Part shown: positions 32,596 to 41,179 of the stretch, in pieces
Position numbering within the stretch: the first letter of the stretch is position 1
Layout: each line of letters opens with the position of its first letter
Assembly (NCBI GenBank): GCA_017436575.1
Contig: JAFSCU010000053.1
Span: forward strand, 1 to 49,087
Length of the DNA: 49,087 nucleotides
DNA from: Oscillospiraceae bacterium
GTDB lineage: Bacteria; Bacillota; Clostridia; Oscillospirales; Ruminococcaceae
Direction: 5' to 3'
Notes under the pieces: model-generated
The model's input: only the letters and a program-made list of their open reading frames with translations
Database searches by the model: none
What the model was told of the DNA's origin: nothing
Translations under genes and position numbers: made by a program

Positions 32596-32640
32596 CATAT
32601 CACCTCTAAGGCATAGGGATTTACAATATTATGTATCTTT

Positions 32641-32669
32641 AATATAACAATAGTTATATTCTTTGTCTA
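32641..32669 (-). promoter_or_regulatory. Promoter of the 765-residue lipoprotein
   Basis: Minus-strand TAGACA (32664-32669), exactly 17 bases, TATATT (32641-32646), downstream of the terminator at 32706-32734. Confidence 0.55.
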
Positions 32670-32705
32670 TTGAAATACTCTTATTTTCACAAATCTTTTA
32701 CAGAT

Positions 32706-32734
32706 AAAAATGCAGGTCGACTGACCTGCATTTT
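32706..32734 (-). terminator. Terminator, copy 2 of a repeated hairpin
   Basis: The same AAAATGCAGGTC-GACT-GACCTGCATTTT hairpin as at 30265, here just after the coiled-coil gene ending at 32743, with TTTTTATCTG beyond it on the minus strand. Confidence 0.85.
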
Positions 32735-32742
32735 CCTTTTTA

Positions 32743-33153
32743 TTATTCAACTGTTTCTTCCACAACTGTATCTTCAGCTGCTTTTTCTTCAGCTTCCGCA
32801 GCTTTTGCTGCTTCTTTTTCTGCTTTAGCAGCTTCTCTTGCAGCTGCTCTTTCAGCCTTTGCTGCTTCTTTTTCAGCTGCAATTTCTGCATTAAGTTTTT
32901 CAATATCAGCTTTTGCCTGTGCAATTGCATCCTGATGTGCCTTTGCAGACTGCAGAACAGGAAGAATATTTGGTTCTACTGTGCCACCATTTATAAAGAA
33001 TTCATAATAGAATTCACCAATTCTTCTGATATCCATTGTGAAACCATTTTCACCGGCTGTAATTGCTGCATTGTAGTTTGACATCTCAATAGCATCTGCT
33101 GTCTTATCCTCAATAGTTTTAGCCATTTTGTTAAGTTTGTCTAAAAATGCCAT
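32743..33153 (-). CDS. Coiled-coil protein, zinc-ribbon-less paralogue
   Basis: A 136-residue cytoplasmic protein whose first 115 residues are, by eye, about three quarters identical to the N-terminal part of the protein at 46217-46798 (MAxLDKLNKxAKxIEDKT, IGEFYYxFFINGG, VEPNILPVLQSAKAH). A long Ala/Glu/Lys helix follows, a probable coiled coil. The paralogue continues into a zinc ribbon; this copy stops after a Glu-rich tail, so the ribbon has been lost or was never acquired. Proteins of this kind, usually with a zinc ribbon, are common in Firmicutes and of unknown function. Start 33153 is set by GGAGG eight bases upstream. It is monocistronic. Confidence 0.8.
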   Translation of the reverse strand: MAFLDKLNKMAKTIEDKTADAIEMSNYNAAITAGENGFTMDIRRIGEFYYEFFINGGTVEPNILPVLQSAKAHQDAIAQAKADIEKLNAEIAAEKEAAKAERAAAREAAKAEKEAAKAAEAEEKAAEDTVVEETVE

Positions 33154-33405
33154 AATGTAATCCTCCATTCATAATTTACGAACACATATTCTAATATAAA
33201 TATATACTATAACACCTGAATATATCAATAGCTATTAATAATTTCTAATGAAAAATTTACATATTTAATCAAAATATCATTAATACTTGAATTATCTTAT
33301 AATAATACAAAAGAAATAATGATACTGCCCTTTTACGCTAAAATTTCACATTTTCATATATTCCGCCTTTCAAGTTGGTAAAATGATATGTGTAATAACC
33401 TGAGT

Positions 33406-33552
33406 AAAATAAAAAGCCGGACATCAAGAATCAAGGGGTTATTACTCCCTTAATTCCCAATGTCCGGCTATTTGGTAACTCGTTGGGTGCATCAGCACCA
33501 CGGATCCGTTGCTCGGTACAAAGTGTACACATATTCAATTTTAACAACTATC
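33406..33552 (-). ncRNA. Candidate small RNA, about 147 nt
   Basis: On the minus strand, a perfect consensus promoter starts a transcript at about 33552. It begins with a 5' hairpin (ACAACT-GAT-AGTTGT), continues through GTACCGAGCAACGGATCC and a GGTGC-TGAT-GCACC hairpin, and ends in a long stem GCCGGACAT/ATGTCCGGC (33416-33468) whose interior also pairs (GAATTAAGGG with CCCTTGATTC), followed by TTTTTATTTT. No coding frame is apparent. I do not recognise the family; it is not 6S, SRP, tmRNA or RNase P by length and motifs. Confidence 0.7.
33416..33468 (-). terminator. Long terminator hairpin of the 33-kb small RNA
   Basis: A nine-bp outer stem, a small internal loop and a ten-bp inner stem form a nearly continuous 53-base hairpin, followed on the minus strand by a T-run at 33406-33415. 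Confidence 0.8.
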
Positions 33553-33558
33553 AGTTGT

Positions 33559-33587
33559 ATTATACAAACAAAATCACAGTTTGTCAA
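33559..33587 (-). promoter_or_regulatory. Perfect consensus promoter of the 33-kb small RNA
   Basis: Minus-strand TTGACA (33582-33587), exactly 17 bases, TATAAT (33559-33564): both hexamers and the spacing match consensus. It starts 11 bases past the stop codon of the 33598 gene. An ACAACT-GAT-AGTTGT palindrome overlaps the start point. Confidence 0.85.
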
Positions 33588-33597
33588 GCGATTTTGA

Positions 33598-36261
33598 TTA
33601 ATGCCCAGGTAATACACCCTGAATATTCTCTTCAAAGGTAAAACCACCAACGGTGATTTTGCCTTTGGACTGCGTTCTGACAACATTTGTAATCTTGCCG
33701 CTTAACGGGTCTTTGTACTGTGACTTGGTTGTGGTAGTTTCGGCTGTACTGCCCAGCAGGCCGCCACCACCGGAAACAGATGTGGTGCGGTAAGTAGAGC
33801 GGTCTATAAGATTGCCGTCTCTGTCATAAACTTCGATAGAGCCTGTAGTCTGGCGTGCATCAATGCTTGGCAGGCCGGCAACAATCTGTCCCTTTGCCAT
33901 ATCCACAACATTGTCCAGTGTAACAAGGGCGCCTTCAATCTCCCTTAAGTTTTCAATTGTGTCATACAAGTCTTTCAGGCCGGCAACAGTTTTGTCCAGC
34001 TGACCAAGGCCGGGCAGACCGGCAAGGGTAGTGGATGCAACATTTTTGGATGTATTGCCTGTTTTAAAATCGTGTTCATAGATAACATCGTGGCCGAACG
34101 CACCGTAGCCGTAGCTAATGTTGCCGTCCTCTGTATAGCCGATATAAACCTGGATAGGACTGAATGGCGGGAAGCCCAGCTGATAGGAAGATGAACGCTG
34201 CTGCCGTTCTGCCTTTGCTTTTTCAAGGCGGGCACGCTCTACATTGGCCTGTGCCTGTTGGTTGGCAGATTCTATTTTTTTCTCTTCTGCCATTTCCAGT
34301 TTTCTGCGGCATCCGTTTATAGTGCCAGCATATTTGTTTACTTCCACAAGTTCCACACCTGATAAACTGAGAGGTGTTGTAATACCTTCGGTATTTATTG
34401 TCCACAGCACTCGTTTTTCAAAGTTTTTGCGTGCGGTGTCATTAGTCATATAACCAAGGATAGCGTTCATGCGCTGCCAGTATTCTTCAAGAATAGGTCG
34501 GGTAATCTGTTCATAACCACGCATTTTGGCTTCTTCCATCTTTTTCAGGTCGGTATGCCATATATTCTGCACCTCTGTGTAGGCGTTCAAAGTGATTTTG
34601 GTCATCTCTATCTGATATGGTTCCCAGTGTTCCATTGCCCATTTGCCTTCAGCCTGTGCCAATGCAACAACCTGGTCAGGGTCTTCTGTAAAAGGTGCCC
34701 CCATTGTACCCAGCACAAAACTGTAAGCAGCAATATAAAGTTCTTCCCACAGTGCAGCAATCTGTTCTTCTGCCGGTTCTATTATAGAGTTGGCCTTTTC
34801 ATAAAACTGTGCTTCCAGTCTGTCATATTCTTCGCTAAACATTGCCATACTTGCACTGTTATTTTCAATCAGCCATTCATAATAAAAAATATGGAAGCGT
34901 GCTATAAAATGGTGTCGGTCATCATTACCGTTGGCATAGCCTTCGTAATGGCGGGCATCGTAATAAAGAGCCTTTATCTGCTGGTACAAAGCTTCCGCCT
35001 GGTCGGAATAGCTTTTTTCTGCTGTAAGGCAGGCAGAGGTCACAGGTGCCGGGAAAGGCAGTGAAATCTGTTCGGACAGTTTGTCGCGGCCGTCTGATGT
35101 GGTACCGTAGCTTACCGCCTCCATAAGAATATCAAGATGTTCTTTTGTAATAGGCATTTTATCATAGCGGTCAACATAGTCTGTCACATAATTAAATGCC
35201 AATCTGAAAAGTTTGGTATGCATGTCTGTCCAGCTGGCACGGGCAGATTTGAACAGTGATGTGATAAACTGGTCAAAAGTACCGCCGCCCTGTGCATAGA
35301 TATAAGCCTTGATAAGATGAGGTATACCATAGTCTTCCTGACAGGCAATAGCCATATCGCAGTAAACCAGTGCCATACTGAAATCGCCCAGTTCGTAGCA
35401 ACATTCTGCCATATTGGTAAGGATAAACACATTATGTGGATTTGCCCGGTCTGCCTGATAAAGCCAGGTAAGAGCTTCTTTGAACTGCCCGCGTTCCATA
35501 AGCAATGAGGCATAGTTGTTGATAAGGTATGTATTGGGGTAAATCATACAGGCTGCCGCCATGGCATTGACAAGATTGCCATCCACCTGACCGGATGCCA
35601 GCAGATTTGCGGCATAGTCTCCCATACTGATAAGGTAATCTGCCTTTTCTTCGCTGGTCAGCGGTGCCAGTTCATTGGCAAGATACAGCATATAGTATTC
35701 CACGCTGTTGGATGTAACCCTGTCGTCTTCCACCGGCAGTATATTAATCAGCGCTGTGGCGGTTTTATCACCCCGCACAGCATTAACAACACATTGGCCT
35801 GCCTCTCTGGCTGTAAAAGAAAAGTTCTTTTTGTTTTTCACCTTATAGTCAATCAGGCTTTCGTCAGAAACTGTAAATGTGGTTTCTTTGCCACTGATAA
35901 AAGGTGTCCAACTGTCTTCTTCATTTACTTCGAGAACAAAAAAGTAGTCATAGTCTTCTTCTTTAAGTTCATACTGTATTGCCGGTGCATCGTTTTTCAG
36001 TGTAGCCACCAGTTCTTTATTTGCACCTATGGATTTTTCATTCAGTTCGGCGAAAACAGTCTGCTGACTTTCATAAAAATCATCGGTGTCGGGGATAATA
36101 TCCCCATTTTCCTGCTGTTTTACAGGCATATCATTTTCGCCAAGTACAGTATTTGGGATGGAATTGGTCTGAGGCGTATCGGAATTTTCTCCACTGCCGC
36201 CACAGGCGGTCAGCTGAAAAAGCATAACAAAGGAAAGCAACACTGATATAAGTTTTTTCAT
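33598..36261 (-). CDS. Lipoprotein with Ig-like, TPR and YD-like C-terminal regions
   Basis: An 887-residue lipoprotein. The signal peptide ends LTAC with the lipid-attached Cys at residue 20. After a Ser/Thr/Asn linker come an Ig-like region (about 105-175, with TTFTVSDES and GQCVVNAVRGDKTATALINI), TPR-type helices (about 230-320, with ALTWLYQADRANPHNVFIL and CCYELGDFSMALVYCDMAI), a long helical middle ending in a charged coiled coil (AQANVERARLEKAKAERQQR), and a C-terminal module starting PPFSPIQVYIGY with a YD-repeat-like EVYDRDGNLIDRSTYR. The protein at 42660-45134 has the same order and many shared motifs, so the two are paralogues. GGAGG lies seven bases before 36261. It is probably the last gene of the lipoprotein operon. 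Confidence 0.8.
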   Translation of the reverse strand: MKKLISVLLSFVMLFQLTACGGSGENSDTPQTNSIPNTVLGENDMPVKQQENGDIIPDTDDFYESQQTVFAELNEKSIGANKELVATLKNDAPAIQYELKEEDYDYFFVLEVNEEDSWTPFISGKETTFTVSDESLIDYKVKNKKNFSFTAREAGQCVVNAVRGDKTATALINILPVEDDRVTSNSVEYYMLYLANELAPLTSEEKADYLISMGDYAANLLASGQVDGNLVNAMAAACMIYPNTYLINNYASLLMERGQFKEALTWLYQADRANPHNVFILTNMAECCYELGDFSMALVYCDMAIACQEDYGIPHLIKAYIYAQGGGTFDQFITSLFKSARASWTDMHTKLFRLAFNYVTDYVDRYDKMPITKEHLDILMEAVSYGTTSDGRDKLSEQISLPFPAPVTSACLTAEKSYSDQAEALYQQIKALYYDARHYEGYANGNDDRHHFIARFHIFYYEWLIENNSASMAMFSEEYDRLEAQFYEKANSIIEPAEEQIAALWEELYIAAYSFVLGTMGAPFTEDPDQVVALAQAEGKWAMEHWEPYQIEMTKITLNAYTEVQNIWHTDLKKMEEAKMRGYEQITRPILEEYWQRMNAILGYMTNDTARKNFEKRVLWTINTEGITTPLSLSGVELVEVNKYAGTINGCRRKLEMAEEKKIESANQQAQANVERARLEKAKAERQQRSSSYQLGFPPFSPIQVYIGYTEDGNISYGYGAFGHDVIYEHDFKTGNTSKNVASTTLAGLPGLGQLDKTVAGLKDLYDTIENLREIEGALVTLDNVVDMAKGQIVAGLPSIDARQTTGSIEVYDRDGNLIDRSTYRTTSVSGGGGLLGSTAETTTTKSQYKDPLSGKITNVVRTQSKGKITVGGFTFEENIQGVLPGH

Positions 36262-36297
36262 CTGCATTCCTCCTTTTAATTATAAATTATGATATTG

Positions 36298-36324
36298 CAG
36301 TGGGCGAATACAGTTCGCCCACTG
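36298..36324. other. Intercistronic hairpin
   Basis: CAGTGGGCGAA-TACAG-TTCGCCCACTG, an 11-bp perfect stem between two lipoprotein genes. The minus-strand flank has no T-run, so it is more likely an mRNA-stabilising or partially attenuating hairpin than a full terminator. Confidence 0.55.
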
Positions 36325-36351
36325 TATATTTCTGTGATACTTAAAGTCTGT

Positions 36352-37800
36352 TTACCAGAACAGTGATTCTTCATCAGGTGAAATAATCAGCTGCATACAG
36401 TTTTCATCGCCGTCAAAGTTGTGGTAACAGCCAATCCAGTATTTATCGTTGTACTTGAAGTATGCCACATAGGAATCATCTTCTTCGCTGTAAACATATT
36501 CGTTCCATTCTTCACTTGGCAGGCCACGGAGATAGTCGATGTAATAGTCGTATGTTGCTCTGTCTACGCCCATATAATTAAAGTCATAGTGTATATAGGC
36601 AGCTTCATCAATAAAGCATCCGTTTTCAAAATCGTATTCAAAATCATATATTTCATTGAATTCTTCGTCATAGGCGTAAATCAGATAGTCATTTCCTTCG
36701 CCTTCAAACAGGCCCCATGTAGGCAGTTCGATACCTTCAAAGAACAGTGGGTAGTTGCTTTCCAGCACTGTCATATTACAATAGATAAAACAGTCGTATC
36801 CGTCACGGTCGCTTTCATCGATTGTGTAGTACAGATAGATTTCACCATCTGTTGTTTCCACATAAGTGCCCTGATATTTGTCTTCTGTCTTTTCGCCCAG
36901 GAAGCCGTTGTCAGCCAGTGCCTTTTCAAACTGTGCCAGCTGGTCATCTGTTGCGTCAAATTCCAGAATCCACTGTTCATATTCCCAGTCTTCAAAGTAC
37001 ATATTGCCAACTCTGGCGCCCATCCATCTGTCTTCACAGCCAAAGCCGAAATAGCGTGTCTGGTCCACTCTTACGCCAGGGATTTCCCGTGGGAAGTTTG
37101 CAGGCAGCACTTCGCTATCCCAGACTTTGTCAATATAACCGTGGCAGTCCTGCCATGTCCAGCCTTCAGGGCCCTGACCTTCCTGCGGAACCCAGTCGCT
37201 GATGTCGATTTCATAGTTAAGGGTTGCATATGTAAATGTCATAGACACTGCTGTGCCATCCTGCATATAACTGAACTGCACATTTTTGCCATTGTAGTCA
37301 TACAGCCACATCACAGAGTAGAAATCGCCATAGCCTTCGTTTTCATTGGTATAGAAATCTGCAAAGTCTGTGTACTGTGTGCCTTTGGATATTGCAAAGG
37401 TATCCCAGTCGATTTCCTGTGCCCATACACCGCTGAGTTTAACAGCCTGATTGAAATATTTTTCTATTTCGGCCTGGCCGTCTGTGCCGGCTGGAATGGT
37501 AAACACAAGGTCTACATTGTTTACACCATTAGGGCTTTTTGCAGTTGTAACTGTCCAGCCGTCATCAATTATATCCAGGCCGAAATACTGTTTTACAATA
37601 TCTTTGTAGTTGTCAGCAGAAATTGATGACAGTGATACGGCAGGGGCCTGACCGCCCTGCTGTGTGCCTGTCTGTGTACCGCCCTGCTGTGTCTGCCGGT
37701 TGCCCTGATTATCTGTGTTTGTGCCGCCTTCGCTGCCGCCACAGGCAACCAATGAAAACATCATAGAAACAGCAAGGAATAAAGCCAATATTTTTTTCAT
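36352..37800 (-). CDS. Acidic, aromatic-rich lipoprotein
   Basis: A 482-residue lipoprotein with signal MKKILALFLAVSMMFSLVAC (Cys20). A Gln/Gly/Thr linker follows (NRQTQQGGTQTGTQQGG), nearly identical to the linker of the 39254 lipoprotein. The body is strikingly rich in Tyr, Trp, Phe, Asp and Glu (for example YDFEYDFENGCF and DYYIDYLRGLPSEEW), giving a very low predicted isoelectric point. It may contain two similar globular halves (about 55-185 and 195-330), each ending in an ATLNYEIDI or DDQLAQFEKALADNGF type segment. I recognise no named family. Surface ligand or polymer binding is a guess from composition. Start 37800 follows AAAGGAG; the TTG at 37818 is rejected. Confidence 0.78.
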   Translation of the reverse strand: MKKILALFLAVSMMFSLVACGGSEGGTNTDNQGNRQTQQGGTQTGTQQGGQAPAVSLSSISADNYKDIVKQYFGLDIIDDGWTVTTAKSPNGVNNVDLVFTIPAGTDGQAEIEKYFNQAVKLSGVWAQEIDWDTFAISKGTQYTDFADFYTNENEGYGDFYSVMWLYDYNGKNVQFSYMQDGTAVSMTFTYATLNYEIDISDWVPQEGQGPEGWTWQDCHGYIDKVWDSEVLPANFPREIPGVRVDQTRYFGFGCEDRWMGARVGNMYFEDWEYEQWILEFDATDDQLAQFEKALADNGFLGEKTEDKYQGTYVETTDGEIYLYYTIDESDRDGYDCFIYCNMTVLESNYPLFFEGIELPTWGLFEGEGNDYLIYAYDEEFNEIYDFEYDFENGCFIDEAAYIHYDFNYMGVDRATYDYYIDYLRGLPSEEWNEYVYSEEDDSYVAYFKYNDKYWIGCYHNFDGDENCMQLIISPDEESLFW

Positions 37801-37831
37801 AATAAAATCTCCTTTCAAACTGTTTTATGTT

Positions 37832-38611
37832 TTATTCTGAAGCACTGTCAGAAGAACTGTTTGCTTCCAGACTGCCCAGTGCACCTATAAGCGCCTCGAA
37901 ATCTATAGAGCCTTCTTCGCCGGTGAACTGTTCCAGAATACCATTGATTTGTTCCGTATCGATACCTTCAAGGTTAAGTTCGCCTTCGCCGCCAAGAATA
38001 CCTGTAACGCTGTCAATAAGACCTGCCATATCTGCCAGTTCTTCCGGAAGCATACCTTTGTCTTCAAGAAAGTCCATAACAATTTCTGTGCTGATGCCGT
38101 TTTCCTTGATGGCCTGAACATCAATGCCTGCTTTTTCGATAGCCATATTCACCGCTGTTTTTACAGCAAATGTAACAGCAAAGGATATAGCCAGCATTAC
38201 CACTACTGTGAGAACAGTTGCACGGGCATGATTGCGTTTGGATTTATTTTTGTTGATAAGTGCATTGAACAGACAGATTAGCCAGCCGATAACCGGTATG
38301 GCATAAAGGAAGGACATCCAGAAATAGAAACTGGTTTTAACTGTTTCAGACATATTGTCATCAGTTTTTTTATCAAAAAGCTTTCTTTTGGGCTGTTCTT
38401 CTTCTTTCTGTGCATAAACAGGCGGCTGTGGTGCAGGTTGCTGTATAGGCTGTACAGGCTGTGGCCGTGGTTCCGGCTGTGCATATACAGGTTTCTGCGG
38501 GGCCGGACGTGAAATTTCTTCCACCTGCTGTACTACTTTTGCACCGCATTCACCACAGAAAGTGGCATTTTCCTTTAATTCACTGCCGCATTGTCCGCAA
38601 AATTTTGCCAT
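37832..38611 (-). CDS. Zinc-ribbon membrane protein
   Basis: A 259-residue protein starting with a zinc ribbon (Cys5, Cys8, Cys19, Cys22 in FCGQCG and FCGECG), then a Pro/Gln-rich flexible linker (about 35-75, PxPQPVQPIQQPAPQPP), two hydrophobic segments (about 98-120 and 137-158, SFYFWMSFLYAIPVIGWLI and ATVLTVVVMLAISFAVTFAV), and an acidic, Gly/Leu-rich C-terminal domain. The zinc ribbon is expected in the cytoplasm, so the acidic tail probably is too if there are two membrane passes. Ribbon-plus-membrane proteins of this layout are common in Firmicutes but uncharacterised. Start 38611 is set by GGAG; the upstream ATG overlaps that site. It lies 15 bases after the 38627 gene. Confidence 0.82.
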   Translation of the reverse strand: MAKFCGQCGSELKENATFCGECGAKVVQQVEEISRPAPQKPVYAQPEPRPQPVQPIQQPAPQPPVYAQKEEEQPKRKLFDKKTDDNMSETVKTSFYFWMSFLYAIPVIGWLICLFNALINKNKSKRNHARATVLTVVVMLAISFAVTFAVKTAVNMAIEKAGIDVQAIKENGISTEIVMDFLEDKGMLPEELADMAGLIDSVTGILGGEGELNLEGIDTEQINGILEQFTGEEGSIDFEALIGALGSLEANSSSDSASE

Positions 38612-38626
38612 AATTTTCATCTCCTT

Positions 38627-39244
38627 TTATCCGTTTATATTGTCGAGATATGTCTGATAGGCTATATCTCTGGTGTAGCCGGAAAACATATACTGCATCC
38701 ATTCACCATTTATACCAATCTGTATTTTACCGTCACGTTCTTTGCCGGAGTAATCAATGGTCACTGTTTCAGTTTCTCCGTCAAAATCCACTTCGGCTAC
38801 AATGGTCTGCTCACCATCGTTATACATATAGGTCACAATACCTTCTTTATAAAATTCTGTATCCCACATTCCGTATGCAAAAACGGCTGTGTGACTGTCT
38901 GCCATATCTGTCAGGGCAAAACGGCCTTCGGCAGCGTTCCACCAGCATACAATTTCTGCCCACTGTTCATACATTGCGAAATCTGTTTCTTTGATTTCCG
39001 GTGTAGGCTGTGGTGTGGTTTGTGGTGTTGGCTGTGGTGTTGCAGACGGCTGTGATTCATCCTGTTTGTCTGTATCAGAATTTGTCTGTGGCAGTGAGGA
39101 GTTTTCCTCACTGCTGTTTGTTGGCTGTGTATTTTCCACAGGCTGTGATGAAGAATCGCCCTGTGGGGTAACATTGATTGTAATGCAGGCTGTCATAGAC
39201 AAAGCCAGCACAACTGTAAATGCAAATAAAATTAATCGTTTCAT
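38627..39244 (-). CDS. Small lipoprotein
   Basis: A 205-residue lipoprotein with signal MKRLILFAFTVVLALSMTAC (Cys20). A long Ser/Thr/Pro/Gln linker (about 25-85, including PQPTPQTTPQPTPE) serves as a stalk across the cell wall. The globular part of about 120 residues has MYEQWAEIVCWWNAAEGRF near residue 95 and an alternation of short strands after it (VTIDYSGKERDGKIQIGIN). I recognise no family. It starts nine bases after the 39254 gene and ends 15 bases before the zinc-ribbon membrane protein, so it is embedded in the operon. Proline-rich stalks suit proteins exposed at the surface. Confidence 0.77.
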   Translation of the reverse strand: MKRLILFAFTVVLALSMTACITINVTPQGDSSSQPVENTQPTNSSEENSSLPQTNSDTDKQDESQPSATPQPTPQTTPQPTPEIKETDFAMYEQWAEIVCWWNAAEGRFALTDMADSHTAVFAYGMWDTEFYKEGIVTYMYNDGEQTIVAEVDFDGETETVTIDYSGKERDGKIQIGINGEWMQYMFSGYTRDIAYQTYLDNING

Positions 39245-39253
39245 ATATCCACC

Positions 39254-41146
39254 TTAATTACCGCTCATGTCCAGCACTGTATAGCCGGACGGAATATTGA
39301 ACAGACTGTCGTCAACATCTGCGGAATAATCCAGTATTTTTATAACAGCTTCCCCTGTACCCGGGTCAGAAATAATATAGGCCAGTTTATTGCCGTCAAA
39401 GCACATTGTAACTTTGTCGCCGTCCATTACCCAGCTTTCTGTATCATATTTTTTGCCGTCAATTTCACGGCTGCCCTTTTCAAGCTGTGTCATATCCACA
39501 TCATTTTCGGTGATAACCTTGCTGGCAACTGTCATAAGGTCGTTCTGCAGAGCCATTTTGATAATAAGTTTGCTGGAATGTTCGATAACATACATATCCT
39601 TGCCGTCTATAACTGAACAGCCTGTGGCCTCTCCGTTCAGATAGTTTTCCATATAAGCTTTGTCACCCTTTGTAGCTGTAACCATACGTGTAAGCTGTCC
39701 GTCAATTACAAGCTCATAATCCATTTTGATTGCGCCGGATGTGAAAACAGAATAGAATCTGCCTGTTTTTGTACCCACAAAGTCAGAAACAGAAACCTGC
39801 GGGGTATTATCTTTTTCATCAGCCGGCTTTGCTGTTGGTGAAGGCTGTGGTTTGTCTGCTTTTGGTGTAGCTTCAGGTGTCCGGGCAGGTGTTAGCTGTG
39901 GGTTTATACTGGCTGTACCGTCATTAAGCTGCACACGTTCATCCCATGTAAGACTGCTCAGTTCACCTTTTTCAAATATCTGGAATGTCATAACTGCTGC
40001 TATTTTACCATTTGCTGTAAAAAGCATATCATAGTATCCAGGCTGTAAGTTATCGTCTGTATAATCTGCACCCCAGTAGCTATCTGGATCTTTTGGATTG
40101 TGCAGTTCCAAGAAAAAATCACAATCTGAATCTGCCCATTCAGCATCGCGTTTGCTGTAATCCAGTGTTTCATCGTGGTACAGGTAATATACATTAAATG
40201 AGTCTGCATCACTAACTGGATAAAACCACAAAAATTCTCCACACTCAAAAATACTGCAAATGCCTGTTGTGGCCCGCTGGCGGTCATTCAGACTGCCACC
40301 ATTATCGCTTTCAATTCTCAGGGCGGTAATTGCTGATTTGTCAAATATCTGCAGTGTACCCAGCTGTACATTCTGTGGCTGTGGTTTGTCTGTTTCAGGA
40401 GACTGTGCTGGCACCTGTGCATCTGAAACATCCACCCACATTGCAGGGCGGATAGCGTAAGCACCAGAGTAGCCATAGCTGCCGTTGTAGTCAATTTCAC
40501 CGCTGCTGTCCTGTATAATCATTGCAAAGTAGCTTTCTTCTCCGCCTGCTGTACGCAGATACTGGCCAACAGGGCTGCCCTGTGCATCATAAACTACGCG
40601 GTCCTGTGGATTTTCAAAGTATTTTTCCACTTCTTCTGTGCTGAGCAGGAACAGCCTGTCTGTTGTATCATTGCCTGAAGAAACGCCTGTTTTTGGGTTT
40701 GCAGGGTTTGATACAGCTGTTTTGAGAATAAATTCCTGTTCCCGTGGTGTAAACATAACATCCAAATTCGGCTGAAAATTAAGATATTCTCTTACCTGAC
40801 TGTTTTCCCATGTATGCACTTCATCGTCTGCAAACATATACATAGTGTCAATATAGCCGTCCATAATCAGCAGCGCTTTGCTGTTTTCTGTGTCAACATC
40901 AAGCACCAGCCATTTGTATGGATTTTCCCGTTTGTCTCTGCCAAAGCCTGACAGATTGATAACCTGTGAAACCAGTTTTTCTTTTTCTGACTGTGTCAGC
41001 TGTCCGGTCTGCTGTGTGCCGCCCTGCTGTGTCTGCCGGCTGTCAGGTGCAGAGTTGTCGCCCTGTGAAGTTTCACCCGACGTACTGCAGGCTACCATAG
41101 ACAGCACCATAGCAAAAGTGAGCAATAAAGCCAATAATTTTTTCAT
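39254..41146 (-). CDS. DUF6273-type lipoprotein
   Basis: A 630-residue lipoprotein, signal MKKLLALLLTFAMVLSMVAC (Cys20), followed by a linker (DSRQTQQGGTQQTGQ) shared with the 36352 lipoprotein. Residues about 45-235 (YKWLVLDVDTENSKALLIM, VHTWENSQVREYLN, LFLLSTEEVEKYF, AYAIRPAMWVD) match the DUF6273 domain widespread in secreted clostridial proteins. A middle region and a Pro/Thr stalk (about 405-435) follow. The last 190 residues (YELVIDGQLTRMVTATKGD, CSVIDGKDMYVIEH) look like a lipoprotein-type beta half-barrel, possibly LolA/LppX-like, which is a guess. Start 41146 follows AGGAG. It is mid-operon. Confidence 0.8.
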   Translation of the reverse strand: MKKLLALLLTFAMVLSMVACSTSGETSQGDNSAPDSRQTQQGGTQQTGQLTQSEKEKLVSQVINLSGFGRDKRENPYKWLVLDVDTENSKALLIMDGYIDTMYMFADDEVHTWENSQVREYLNFQPNLDVMFTPREQEFILKTAVSNPANPKTGVSSGNDTTDRLFLLSTEEVEKYFENPQDRVVYDAQGSPVGQYLRTAGGEESYFAMIIQDSSGEIDYNGSYGYSGAYAIRPAMWVDVSDAQVPAQSPETDKPQPQNVQLGTLQIFDKSAITALRIESDNGGSLNDRQRATTGICSIFECGEFLWFYPVSDADSFNVYYLYHDETLDYSKRDAEWADSDCDFFLELHNPKDPDSYWGADYTDDNLQPGYYDMLFTANGKIAAVMTFQIFEKGELSSLTWDERVQLNDGTASINPQLTPARTPEATPKADKPQPSPTAKPADEKDNTPQVSVSDFVGTKTGRFYSVFTSGAIKMDYELVIDGQLTRMVTATKGDKAYMENYLNGEATGCSVIDGKDMYVIEHSSKLIIKMALQNDLMTVASKVITENDVDMTQLEKGSREIDGKKYDTESWVMDGDKVTMCFDGNKLAYIISDPGTGEAVIKILDYSADVDDSLFNIPSGYTVLDMSGN

Positions 41147-41179
41147 ATAATTCAACTCCTTTTGTAAAGAAATAATTTA

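Noticed and set aside
32667-32930. Lys/Gln-rich minus-strand frame overlapping the coiled-coil gene
   Set aside because: It is the shifted frame of Ala/Glu/Lys codons; the real frame has a homologue at 46217.
33406-33552. Insertion-sequence remnant with hairpin ends
   Set aside because: No transposase fragment or target duplication, while the perfect promoter and terminator fit a small RNA better; not fully excluded.
36421-37626. 401-codon plus-strand frame opposite the acidic lipoprotein
   Set aside because: It is a by-product of the Asp/Glu/Tyr-rich codons of the real minus-strand gene; no start signal, and hydrophobic, Cys-rich composition.
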